Source: UBA2108 sp002713215
GTDB lineage: Bacteria; Bacteroidota; Bacteroidia; Flavobacteriales_G; Salibacteraceae
Direction: 5' to 3'
DNA: 64,000 nt
Assembly (NCBI GenBank): GCA_937891015.1
Contig: CALAPY010000059.1
Coordinates: forward strand, 36,905 to 100,904
Shown here: one piece after another, positions 18,368 to 26,556 of the stretch
How positions within the stretch are numbered: position 1 is the first letter of the stretch
How the letters are laid out: every line of letters starts with the position of its first letter
Notes under the pieces: model-generated
Told to the model about the DNA's origin: nothing
Databases searched by the model: none
What the model saw: only the letters and a program-made list of their open reading frames with translations
Program-made: the position numbers and the translations under genes

Positions 18368-19219
18368 TTATTGACGGCAAGAAATACCTGCTTTAATCAT
18401 TTGCGCTTTTACTTTTTCAATGCCTGTTGATTCAATATTGTTAAAGCTTCTGGCGTTCTTAAGAAACTCTGTGTTGCCTTCTTTTTTATCAGAACCGGCT
18501 GCATTCTTTAATTGATTAATGGTTTCGTAATGCAGAATAGATGCTATGGATACCGCATCAGCACTTCCGGCCTTAACGCTCTCAATAACATGACCAATCT
18601 TACCAGCACCTCCGTGAGCAATTACCGGAATACTGGCTTTACTCGAAATTTTATTGATTAATTCAACATCAAACCCTTCACCGGTTCCTTCACGATCTAC
18701 AGAGGTTATATACAGTTCACCTGCTCCTAAATCCTGTACTTTTTCTGCCCATTCAAAAACATCAACTCCGGTATATTCCCGAGCATTATCGGTATAGGCC
18801 AGATACTCGCCGTTACTTTCCTTAATGGCCTCTATGGCAATAACGATGGTTGAAGATCCAAATTTCTTTGAGGCTTTTCTAATAATTTCAGGATTATTGA
18901 TGGCTGCAGTATTTAAACATACCTTATCGGCACCCGCTCTGAGAACGTGATTAATATCTTCAATGGTTCTTAAGCCACCACCGACCGTAAGCGGAATGAA
19001 GATCTTTTTAGCCGTCTTGGAAATAATGTCGCTAAGGCTATTTCTTTCATAGAGGCTGGCTACAACATCCATAAAAATTAATTCGTCTGCTCCTGAAGCA
19101 TAATAATACTCTGCAAACTGCTCCGGAAGTCCCAACACCCTTAATCCTTCCATATGGATTCCCTTTACCAAATTAGGACCCTTTATGTCCAATCGAGGGA
19201 TTATTCTAACACAACTCAT
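18368..19219 (-). CDS. hisF: HisF-type partner protein with altered second catalytic Asp
   Basis: A 283-residue TIM barrel of the HisF family, longer than the usual 250 or so, with extra residues near the C-terminus (about 230-283). Asp11 is kept (IPRLDIKG). The position of the second HisF catalytic Asp (Asp130, normally AIDAK) is Glu130 here (IVIAIEAIK). Phosphate-site loops such as VGGGLRT and IAHGGAGK remain. The change suggests that the cyclase reaction of histidine synthesis has been lost and that the barrel serves mainly as the ammonia conduit between HisH and the WbpG-type enzyme. It overlaps the formyltransferase gene by 1 base. Confidence 0.85.
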   Translation of the reverse strand: MSCVRIIPRLDIKGPNLVKGIHMEGLRVLGLPEQFAEYYYASGADELIFMDVVASLYERNSLSDIISKTAKKIFIPLTVGGGLRTIEDINHVLRAGADKVCLNTAAINNPEIIRKASKKFGSSTIVIAIEAIKESNGEYLAYTDNAREYTGVDVFEWAEKVQDLGAGELYITSVDREGTGEGFDVELINKISSKASIPVIAHGGAGKIGHVIESVKAGSADAVSIASILHYETINQLKNAAGSDKKEGNTEFLKNARSFNNIESTGIEKVKAQMIKAGISCRQ

Positions 19220-20115
19220 TATATCAATCGATCTCCTACTCTTAATGAAAAACCTTCACGGTCTGAACCATATTCCGACAATACTACTGCACCGGAATCT
19301 GTTTTCACCATCGGTTTGTTATCTGCATTTAGCCCAACCACGGCGCCATTAATGCATTTGTAGTTTGGGAAATCAGTAATAATTTCAACCTTCTTTATCT
19401 TAACCAATGCTTCAAATTTTGCTCGTTGAACACGCGATCTCGCCCAGGGACCGGGAGTCGTAATCGCACGAACAAAGTTAAAAACATCCTTGCTGCTACT
19501 ATTCCAGTTTACAAACTCATCTCCCTCCTTCCGAGCGATAAAGTAAGACCCTAGTTTTGGTTGCGGGGTTCGAACCACGGTGTCTTTTTTAATGTCTTCT
19601 ACTGCCTTTAACAGTACATCTGGGCACAGGTCAATTGCTTTTTTGAGCAACGTTGCATAGTCATCGGTATCGTCAATTGGAAATACTTCCTGTCTGATTA
19701 TGTCTCCTGTATCAATTCCATCATCAATGTAATGGCAGGTAACTCCTATTTCCCTTTCGTCATTGATTAGCGCCCAGTTTAAGATATTTCTTCCTCTGTA
19801 ATTGGGCAATTTACCTGCATGGCAATTGATAAAACCTAAGGGAAATAATGATCTTAATTCTGATCGGACAATCTGGTTGAAGGACATGGAAATGGCTAAG
19901 TCTGCAGAGATAGCTTTCATTTTCTCAATCCAATCCGAATGGTTTACGTTTTTCGTCCAGGAAACTTCAATTCCATTGGCTTCTGCAATTTCAATAAGGC
20001 GCTCATCCTTTTTATCGAACCTCACAACCACGATTCTTACATCGTAATTTAGCTCCAGCAATTGAACCAACGCCTTATGAGCCCATGGTCCGTCTCCATA
20101 GTAAGCTATTCTCAC
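19219..20115 (-). CDS. Sugar N-formyltransferase
   Basis: A 298-residue formyltransferase-fold enzyme with Asn97 and His99 (FINCHAGKLPNYRGRN) and the Asp of GIDTG (135). It has a C-terminal OB-like extension (about 210-298), as in ArnA-N and Fmt. It should transfer formyl from N10-formyltetrahydrofolate to a sugar amine. Its place in the operon, directly after the hydrolysing epimerase NeuC and downstream of the aminotransferase, is where a legionaminic-acid cluster would normally carry the LegH N-acetyltransferase. I infer N-formylation of the amine made by the LegC-type enzyme. Confidence 0.83.
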   Translation of the reverse strand: MRIAYYGDGPWAHKALVQLLELNYDVRIVVVRFDKKDERLIEIAEANGIEVSWTKNVNHSDWIEKMKAISADLAISMSFNQIVRSELRSLFPLGFINCHAGKLPNYRGRNILNWALINDEREIGVTCHYIDDGIDTGDIIRQEVFPIDDTDDYATLLKKAIDLCPDVLLKAVEDIKKDTVVRTPQPKLGSYFIARKEGDEFVNWNSSSKDVFNFVRAITTPGPWARSRVQRAKFEALVKIKKVEIITDFPNYKCINGAVVGLNADNKPMVKTDSGAVVLSEYGSDREGFSLRVGDRLI

Positions 20116-21212
20116 AATTTCTCTTTTAGCAATTGCACAATCTTTTGAGTCGCATTCCCATCACCATAAATGTTATTTCTATCCAGTTTAGGCAAGGACT
20201 CGATTTTTGAAATGTTACCTAAAATCTCTTCCTGGCTTATTCCGGAATGAATGACGTTCGGTCCATGAGACCTTCCTTTCTGACGGTCACCCACGTTTAT
20301 AACATACTTGGCAAAAGATGCTGCTTCGATAATTCCACTTGAAGTGTTTCCAATAAGCATGGAACAAAATTCCATACAGGAATAATACCCCCTGGCACCT
20401 AATATTTCCACTCCAAAAGCGTATTCGGTCTTATCGATAAAGGCATTTAATTTTTCCCGAATAATCGTCCCCATGGTGTCTGCATTGGGCATGGTAATCA
20501 AAAGCTGATACCCGGATATGCTTTCCATGGTTTTAATTAACTCGTCGGTATATTCAATGTTTTTTTCCAGGTTAACGGTTTCCGGGTGAAACGTAATTAG
20601 AATCGTGGGATTATTTAAATCAATGCCAAAAACGGAATTGAATTCCTCAATGGACATTAAATCCAAATCTTTCAGGTTATCCAATGCAGGTGCCCCAACA
20701 TTGAAGATATTGGAATCGCTGTTGATCAACTGAACAACCCGATCAGCGTGGTCTTCGGTAGTTACAAAATGAAGGGTGGACATTGTGGTAATGCAATGCC
20801 TGAATTTATCATCAATAGCGCCAAGTGTAGTTTCTCCCCCGTGAAGGTGCGCAACTGGAATATTAAAAGGAACGGAAGCGGCAATGGCCGAAAACATTTC
20901 AAAACGATCGCCCAATACTATGATACAATCGTAGTTTTTGCTTTGCCACAAATTGGAAAATTTAATCATAGTCAGACCCATTGAAGTGGCAATGGAATCC
21001 GGAGAATCTCCAAGAACCAATGATTCAATTTCTTCACTTACTTCAAACCCGTCGTTTCTAAAAAGATCGACGGTATGGCCATAAAAGTTAGAAACGTGTG
21101 TTCCGAATGCAATAATTTCAAGATCAATTTCCGAATCTGCATCTAACTTCTTAATTAAAGGAAGGTAGATACTGTAATCAGACCTTCCGCAACTGATTAA
21201 AGCTATTTTCAT
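20112..21212 (-). CDS. neuC: Hydrolysing UDP/GDP-sugar 2-epimerase (NeuC/LegG)
   Basis: A 366-residue epimerase-2 family protein. It has VLGDRFEMFSAIAAS, HLHGGETTLGAIDDKFRHCIT (the NeuC-type H-x-H-G-G-E loop) and the C-terminal LIGNTSSGIIEAASF with VINVGDRQKGR. The hydrolysing subgroup inverts C2 and cleaves off the nucleotide, giving the free 2-acetamido sugar that NeuB condenses with PEP. The 4-base overlap with both neighbours, neuB upstream and the formyltransferase downstream, supports a single pathway. Confidence 0.9.
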   Translation of the reverse strand: MKIALISCGRSDYSIYLPLIKKLDADSEIDLEIIAFGTHVSNFYGHTVDLFRNDGFEVSEEIESLVLGDSPDSIATSMGLTMIKFSNLWQSKNYDCIIVLGDRFEMFSAIAASVPFNIPVAHLHGGETTLGAIDDKFRHCITTMSTLHFVTTEDHADRVVQLINSDSNIFNVGAPALDNLKDLDLMSIEEFNSVFGIDLNNPTILITFHPETVNLEKNIEYTDELIKTMESISGYQLLITMPNADTMGTIIREKLNAFIDKTEYAFGVEILGARGYYSCMEFCSMLIGNTSSGIIEAASFAKYVINVGDRQKGRSHGPNVIHSGISQEEILGNISKIESLPKLDRNNIYGDGNATQKIVQLLKEKL

Positions 21213-22228
21213 TTGAAATCCATATTTGTAAGTTGCTCATCTTCCTGAACATCTCTAAGTAACTCTTTCCCAATGTAATTTTCGTACAACATGGGAGAGA
21301 TTCCATCACCGGGCCGTTTCATAACCAGGTCCCCTTCACGAAGAATGTGACCTTTTTGCATATCAGCCCGATAATGAATGCTTTTGCGCGCAATTGCTAT
21401 GTTTTTTTGTTCAGAAGCCGAAGCGACCTTCTCGGTGCTTCCAAACCCACTTTCTATGTTACGAATCGATCGCACCATTGCCTTTAGCTCCTCTGGTTCC
21501 AAAGAAGCCAAATGATCCGGGCCATCCATTTCTCTACTTAGAGTAAAGTGTTTCTCAATAACCTGAGCTCCCATGGCCACTGCTGCAATAGGAATTTCAA
21601 TTCCCAACGTATGATCCGAATAACCCACCTTTAATCCGGTTTCATTCGCAATGGTCTGCATTGCCCTTAGGTTAACATCTTCGTATGGTGTTGGGTATTC
21701 GGTGTTGCAATGCAACAGCGTGATATTTTCTTTTTGGGTTCCATTTTCGACCAGCACTTTAACAGCATCTTTAATCTCCTGTAGATTGGCCATTCCACTC
21801 GACATGATTACATTCTTGTTGTAAGAAGCAACTAATTTCAATAATGGTAAATTGGTAATTTCTCCGGAAGGAACTTTTATGGTGTCCATTCCAAATTCCA
21901 TCAAGAAATTCAGGCTTTCGGCATCAAAGGGAGTTGATAAAAATTGAATTCCTTTTTGAGAACAATAATCTCGAAGAATTGAATGAGCGTCATGAGGCAA
22001 TTCCAGCTTTTTAAGCATGCTGAACTGCGAGTCATCGTTCTTGGTGTTGGTAATTTGATAGTCTGCTTTTTTAGCGGTTTTCGAAACCAGGTTTTTTGCT
22101 TTGAAGGTCTGGAACTTAACTATATCGGCCCCTGCATCGGCTGCCACATCAATAAGTTGTTTTGCAATTTCAAGGTCTCCATTGAAGTTTACACCGGCTT
22201 CCGCAATTATCAATGTTTTACTACTCAT
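21209..22228 (-). CDS. neuB: Nonulosonic acid synthase (NeuB/LegI family)
   Basis: A 339-residue PEP-condensing synthase. The TIM-barrel domain (about 1-270) has IIAEAGVNFNGDLEIA, VKFQTFKA, FLSTPFDAESL, IKVPSGEITNLPLL and the metal/sugar motif GYSDHTLGIEIP with EKHFTL. The C-terminal SAF domain (about 280-339) has ARKSIHYRADMQKGHILREGDL. It condenses PEP with a 2-acetamido hexose (or a truncated analogue) to give an ulosonic acid. LegI-type versus sialic-acid type cannot be fixed by eye, but the neighbouring aminotransferase argues for a diamino product. Confidence 0.92.
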   Translation of the reverse strand: MSSKTLIIAEAGVNFNGDLEIAKQLIDVAADAGADIVKFQTFKAKNLVSKTAKKADYQITNTKNDDSQFSMLKKLELPHDAHSILRDYCSQKGIQFLSTPFDAESLNFLMEFGMDTIKVPSGEITNLPLLKLVASYNKNVIMSSGMANLQEIKDAVKVLVENGTQKENITLLHCNTEYPTPYEDVNLRAMQTIANETGLKVGYSDHTLGIEIPIAAVAMGAQVIEKHFTLSREMDGPDHLASLEPEELKAMVRSIRNIESGFGSTEKVASASEQKNIAIARKSIHYRADMQKGHILREGDLVMKRPGDGISPMLYENYIGKELLRDVQEDEQLTNMDFK

Positions 22229-23378
22229 TATTCGCTATTTCTTTTAAACTTTCGCAAACTCGATTTACATCTTCTTCAGACAAATCAGTGCTGCATGGAA
22301 TGCATAAAACTTTATTGTAAATCTCTTCGGAAGTTTCAATCCCAAATGTTTCGCAATCCTTAAACATGGGCAGTGTGTGCATCAATTTCCAAACCGGTCG
22401 AGCCTGAATCCTCTTTTCGCCGAGCGCCTTGGTTAAATCCATTGGAGTTATACGATCCAAAATTAGGGGGTACATCCAATAGTTAGATTCGCTATGGTCT
22501 TGTTTTTCAAACATATTCATCCCTTCTACACTACTCAAGCTTTGAATGTAATGGTTGTAGTTTCTTCTTTTGGTTGCAACAAACTCATCCATTTGCTCCA
22601 ATTGCCCTACACCAATTGCCGCCAAAACGTTTACCAATCGATAGTTATAACCAATTGCATCATGGTCATATTCAATGGGGTCGGATTTTGCTGTGGTACT
22701 CAAGTGTTTGGCTTTATTGGCTAAATCCTCATCGTTGGTAACAATCATTCCTCCACCTCCGGTGGTCATAATTTTATTTCCATTGAAACTGAAACAACCC
22801 AACATTCCAAAAGTTCCTGTTTTAGATCCCTTGTATGAACTTCCAAGGCTCTCGGTAGCATCTTCTACAACTGCAATATTGGCGGCCTTACACAACTCTA
22901 TTAGCGGATCCATGTCAACCGGATTCCCAAAGGTGTGCATAGGAATAATGGCTGAAATTCGTTTTCCGGTAGTCTTGTTATAGGTATATCCGTCCTTAAG
23001 CTCACATCTCTCTTCCAGGAAACTTTTTAAAATGGCGGGGTTGAGACCCAGAGTTTCCCAATCCGAACCCAGGAAAACCGGGTTTGCATTGCAATAAGTA
23101 ATTGCATTTGCAGGGGCCACAAAAGTGAGATCAGGTACAATAACTTCATCACCTGCTTCAACTCCGGCAAGCATTAACGATATGTGAAGTGCAGCTGTTC
23201 CATTTACAACGGCAACAGCTCTTTTTACTCCAACATATTCGGCAAATTTTTGCTCAAATTCGTCTACATAACTTCCAACAGAAGAAACCCACCCAGTCTT
23301 AATAGCATCTTCGGCATACTTCCATTCGTTACCCGAAAGATTTGGTACGCTTAAAGGAATAAAACTATTCGAAGACAT
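22221..23378 (-). CDS. DegT/DnrJ PLP aminotransferase, LegC type
   Basis: A 385-residue sugar aminotransferase. The PLP Lys is Lys202 in FSFNGNKIMTTGGGGM. VVEDATESLGSSYKG holds the cofactor-pyridine Asp, and VNGTAALHISL the phosphate loop. FNGNK instead of the usual FxxxK pattern is the form found in LegC aminotransferases of legionaminic-acid clusters. It should convert a 4-keto nucleotide sugar to the 4-amine with glutamate. It overlaps neuB by 8 bases and the upstream SDR gene by 14 bases. WbpE-like 3-amination is a less likely alternative. Confidence 0.88.
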   Translation of the reverse strand: MSSNSFIPLSVPNLSGNEWKYAEDAIKTGWVSSVGSYVDEFEQKFAEYVGVKRAVAVVNGTAALHISLMLAGVEAGDEVIVPDLTFVAPANAITYCNANPVFLGSDWETLGLNPAILKSFLEERCELKDGYTYNKTTGKRISAIIPMHTFGNPVDMDPLIELCKAANIAVVEDATESLGSSYKGSKTGTFGMLGCFSFNGNKIMTTGGGGMIVTNDEDLANKAKHLSTTAKSDPIEYDHDAIGYNYRLVNVLAAIGVGQLEQMDEFVATKRRNYNHYIQSLSSVEGMNMFEKQDHSESNYWMYPLILDRITPMDLTKALGEKRIQARPVWKLMHTLPMFKDCETFGIETSEEIYNKVLCIPCSTDLSEEDVNRVCESLKEIANNE

Positions 23379-24360
23379 CTTTTCCTGATTTTAAATAATC
23401 AATATACCACTCCAAGGTAGTCTTTACTCCTTCTTTCCAATCTGTTTTAGGGCTATAAGACAACACTCTTCTTGCCTTAGAAACATCCGGACACCTTCTG
23501 GAAACAGAACCTGAATGAGCTTCTACAGGTTCATACTCACCTTTAAAGTCCATAAGTTCTCCCATATACCTCACCAATTCTCCAATGGTAATTTCCGCCA
23601 CATCATCACCTATGTGAAAAATTTCACCGTTTGTATTTTCAGTTTCCATGGCTAATACGGTTCCACTTACAGCATCATCGATGTAATTGAACGATCTTGT
23701 TTGGTCATGTCCATACAGTTTGAACGGATTCTCATTGGCTAAATAGCGCTGGACAACCTGTGGAATAACATGTTTGAATCCCATTCTTGGCCCATATACG
23801 TTGTGATACCGAACGATTGTACATTCGAAATTATATGCTTTTGAATATTGTATAAACCCTGATTCACCTAACATTTTGGTAACTGCATAAGTAAACCTTG
23901 GGTGCTTAATGTCATCTATGCAAAGAGGTACCTCTTCAGGTGTAGGAACAGTATATCCAAACTGCTCAATGGTTCCGGCATAACATTCACTGGTTGAAGT
24001 AAAGACCACCTTCCCAACGCTTGCTGTTTTTAACCATTCAAGGGTGTTAAATATAAGAGCCGTATTTATTCGAATCAATTCCTCGGGTATTTTTTGGGTA
24101 TACTCTACCCCTACTACCGAAGCCAACATGTAAACGTTGTCGTAGTCTTTTGCCAATTGATCAAAGGCCTGAGGCGTAGTACAATCCCCGGTTAAAACCT
24201 CAATGTCATATTTATCTACGAGACCGGTTAAAACTTCATCTTTTTTTCCTCGAAAAAAATTATCCAAAATGGTGATCTTGTATCCTCCTTTTTCTCCCAG
24301 GTGCTTACAAATATTTAATCCAATAAATCCTGCTCCACCTATCAATAATACTTTCTTCAT
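23365..24360 (-). CDS. Extended SDR nucleotide-sugar enzyme (4,6-dehydratase or decarboxylase-like)
   Basis: A 331-residue NAD-dependent extended SDR: GGAGFIG at 8-14, active-site Thr123-Ser124-Glu125 (TSTSECYAG), Tyr158 and Lys162 (YAVTKMLGE). I chose the ATG at 24360; the frame is open to a TTG at 24414, but that adds 18 residues before the Rossmann fold. A Thr-Ser-Glu active site occurs both in GDP-mannose 4,6-dehydratases and in UDP-glucuronate decarboxylases, so the reaction is not settled. The C-terminal SRRCPDVSKA resembles the R-x-P-D of decarboxylases and epimerases. It must supply the 4-keto sugar to the aminotransferase. It does not look like canonical Campylobacter LegB. Confidence 0.8.
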   Translation of the reverse strand: MKKVLLIGGAGFIGLNICKHLGEKGGYKITILDNFFRGKKDEVLTGLVDKYDIEVLTGDCTTPQAFDQLAKDYDNVYMLASVVGVEYTQKIPEELIRINTALIFNTLEWLKTASVGKVVFTSTSECYAGTIEQFGYTVPTPEEVPLCIDDIKHPRFTYAVTKMLGESGFIQYSKAYNFECTIVRYHNVYGPRMGFKHVIPQVVQRYLANENPFKLYGHDQTRSFNYIDDAVSGTVLAMETENTNGEIFHIGDDVAEITIGELVRYMGELMDFKGEYEPVEAHSGSVSRRCPDVSKARRVLSYSPKTDWKEGVKTTLEWYIDYLKSGKDVFE

Positions 24361-24394
24361 TTTATTCAATCTTCTTGATTCACTCAACCCCGGC

Positions 24395-25843
24395 TTAAAT
24401 ATCTCCTCGCCCAATTACTTTAACTCTATTATTTTCTTTTATCAATATCAGCTCGTCCAGAGAAAATACTCCCCAACAATCCAACACAAATAAGTTCTTT
24501 TTTGATCTTATATAATCCACCAATTGGGCATTATTTCTATATGCTGAATGTGCGGTTGAAACAACAATCAAATCATAGTCCCTTTCCAACATTTTACCAA
24601 AATTGGTTTCCACTGCTCGTTCCAGTTCCTCCCAGTAACCTAAAAATGGATCATGTAAGCTTAAGTTAGCTTTAGATCGCAGTAATTTTCGACTCAGGAG
24701 TTCTACTGGCGTATAACGGGTATCACCAACATCATTCAAATAACTTACTCCAAGAACCAATATATCCTTACCAGCCAAACCTTCTGGCGTGTTCTCTTCA
24801 ATAATTTCAAACGCTCTCAACGGCATTTGGTCGTTTACCTGAACAGCCTTTTCTGAATTGGTTAGGGGATCATTACTCTTGAACAGCGTTTGCTTTGACC
24901 AACTTGCCAATAAGGGATCTTTGGTTAAACAATATCCTCCTACGCCTAACCCGGGCATCATGATGTTTTTATGGGTTGGACGCATTCTTATGGCCTGAAT
25001 TACCTCATACAGATTCACTCCTGCCTCCTCCGCGTAATTACTCCATTCCTGAATGAATGAAATATTCATGGCCCGGAATGAGTTTTCCAACACTTTAGCC
25101 ATTTCGGTTGCATGTGTATTTGAAAGGCGCGTAAGCGGATACTCATCGGTTCTAATTATCGTCTTTAAAAAAGATTCAACCCGATCGGCACTTCTTTCAT
25201 CAACGCCCGAATAGACGCGATAAAAATTTTGAATGGAATCTATGTATTTGGGGCCCGGCATCACACGCTCATAACTGTGCCCTATGAACCCATCAAACGA
25301 AAGTCCTCTTTTTTCAAATTCTTCCTCAATAATTGGTTTTACTACAAACTGACAGGTTCCCGGAGGTACTGTTGTTTCAACTAAGATTAAAACATTGAGT
25401 TTGCAAACTTCACCAATGGACTGAATGGCCTTTTTAAATCCACTAAGACTTACATCATAAGATTGGAGTTCCTTTTCCTCATCGGATACTTTGGCAACAT
25501 CTAAATTGATATCGATAATTATAACATCAGCTTTTTTGTATGCATAGGTATTATGCGTTGCTAAAAAATTGGATTTCTGCCTTGACTTTTCAAAATACTC
25601 CTGCACCTTGGGATCTGACGAGGCAATAGGGAACTCACCATTATTGAGTGCATTTATTTTTGTTATTGCTTCTTCTGTAGGTAAATCTACTCCAATAACT
25701 GCATATTCTTCGGATATTCCATTTGCGCAAACCAAACTCATTACCGCGCCAACAAAACCCAGACCCTGAACGGCCACCACCTTTTTACCGGCATTCTTCG
25801 ATAAAAAATCATCGATTTGCTGCGAGTCAATTGCTTCTATCAT
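24395..25843 (-). CDS. UDP-HexNAc-type nucleotide-sugar 6-dehydrogenase
   Basis: A 482-residue dehydrogenase of the WbpA/WecC side of the family. VQGLGFVG (25-32) is the NAD loop, ETTVPPGT the central strand, YERVMPGPKYIDSI the ERVxPG signature of UDP-N-acetylhexosamine dehydrogenases, and Cys305 in GVGGYCLTKDP the catalytic thiol. The N-terminal extension of about 20 residues is unusual. It is expected to make a HexNAc uronic acid. It sits in the middle of the nonulosonate genes, 34 bases before the SDR, which is not expected for standard legionaminic-acid synthesis. It may feed the SDR or a separate uronic-acid residue. Confidence 0.85.
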   Translation of the reverse strand: MIEAIDSQQIDDFLSKNAGKKVVAVQGLGFVGAVMSLVCANGISEEYAVIGVDLPTEEAITKINALNNGEFPIASSDPKVQEYFEKSRQKSNFLATHNTYAYKKADVIIIDINLDVAKVSDEEKELQSYDVSLSGFKKAIQSIGEVCKLNVLILVETTVPPGTCQFVVKPIIEEEFEKRGLSFDGFIGHSYERVMPGPKYIDSIQNFYRVYSGVDERSADRVESFLKTIIRTDEYPLTRLSNTHATEMAKVLENSFRAMNISFIQEWSNYAEEAGVNLYEVIQAIRMRPTHKNIMMPGLGVGGYCLTKDPLLASWSKQTLFKSNDPLTNSEKAVQVNDQMPLRAFEIIEENTPEGLAGKDILVLGVSYLNDVGDTRYTPVELLSRKLLRSKANLSLHDPFLGYWEELERAVETNFGKMLERDYDLIVVSTAHSAYRNNAQLVDYIRSKKNLFVLDCWGVFSLDELILIKENNRVKVIGRGDI

Positions 25844-25850
25844 TCCACCA

Positions 25851-26555
25851 CTACAAGTTAATTTCTACGTATCCTTTTTCAATAAGGAACTCGGCAAACT
25901 CCCAATCCAGCATATTGTCCAGGTCGAAAGATCGTTCTTCTGGCATTAATACCTTCTTCAAGTTTTTAAAGTCTGCAAAACTATTCGCTTTAAGAATACT
26001 TTCGCTTTGCATTGCATACACAGCCCCGTTTACTTCATAAACCACCGGGGCGTCTTGTCTACGAACCGCGTCGTGCGTCTTGGACTTTTGCAACCAACCG
26101 TTTTTATCTTCTTCATAAAGAATGTAATACGGGTTTGATGAAGTTTCTTTAACAGTCATGGACATGTCGGTATCGGCTTTACAGGCCCGAATTGAATTTT
26201 TTATGTCTTCGGCAATTCTAAACGGGGAGGTGGGTTGAAGCAAAATGACCTTGTTAACCTTTTTACCTAAATCCAGGTAATGGCTAAGTGCGTGTTTAAT
26301 TACCCCAAAACTTCCTGCTTCATCTGAGGCCAAATCGTCGGGGCGCTTAAAAGGAACTTGCAATCCTAAACTCTGAACGACTTCAATTATGGAATCTGAA
26401 TCAGTGGATACACAAATTTGACTATCAGGAACAAACTTTCTAGCTAACTCAATACTATATTGAATAAGAGGTTTTCCCCCCAGTTGCTTAATATTTTTAC
26501 CCGGGATACCCTTAGACCCTCCTCTAGCAGTTATAAGAAAGAGTAACTTATCCAT
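25851..26555 (-). CDS. CMP-nonulosonate cytidylyltransferase (NeuA/LegF/PtmB)
   Basis: A 234-residue acylneuraminate cytidylyltransferase. LFLITARGGSKGIPGKNIKQLGGKPLI is the CTP-binding P-loop, QPTSPFR the second nucleotide motif, and NMLDWEFAEFLIEKGYV the terminal helix. I start it at the ATG at 26555, one base after the stop of the upstream gene. An upstream ATG at 26615 in the same frame would overlap that gene by 59 bases and add an unrelated 20-residue tail. It activates the free ulosonic acid as its CMP derivative. That a CMP synthetase is present shows that the NeuB product is meant for transfer to a glycan. Confidence 0.9.
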   Translation of the reverse strand: MDKLLFLITARGGSKGIPGKNIKQLGGKPLIQYSIELARKFVPDSQICVSTDSDSIIEVVQSLGLQVPFKRPDDLASDEAGSFGVIKHALSHYLDLGKKVNKVILLQPTSPFRIAEDIKNSIRACKADTDMSMTVKETSSNPYYILYEEDKNGWLQKSKTHDAVRRQDAPVVYEVNGAVYAMQSESILKANSFADFKNLKKVLMPEERSFDLDNMLDWEFAEFLIEKGYVEINL

Positions 26556-26556
26556 T

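Noticed and set aside
17707..19219. HisH and HisF as part of histidine biosynthesis
   Set aside because: No other his genes are near, HisF has Glu for Asp130, and the pair is joined to a WbpG-type sugar amidotransferase, so a sugar role fits better.
24360..24414. Longer N-terminus for the SDR from TTG at 24414
   Set aside because: The extra 18 residues precede the Rossmann fold and match nothing in the family; the ATG at 24360 is the expected start.
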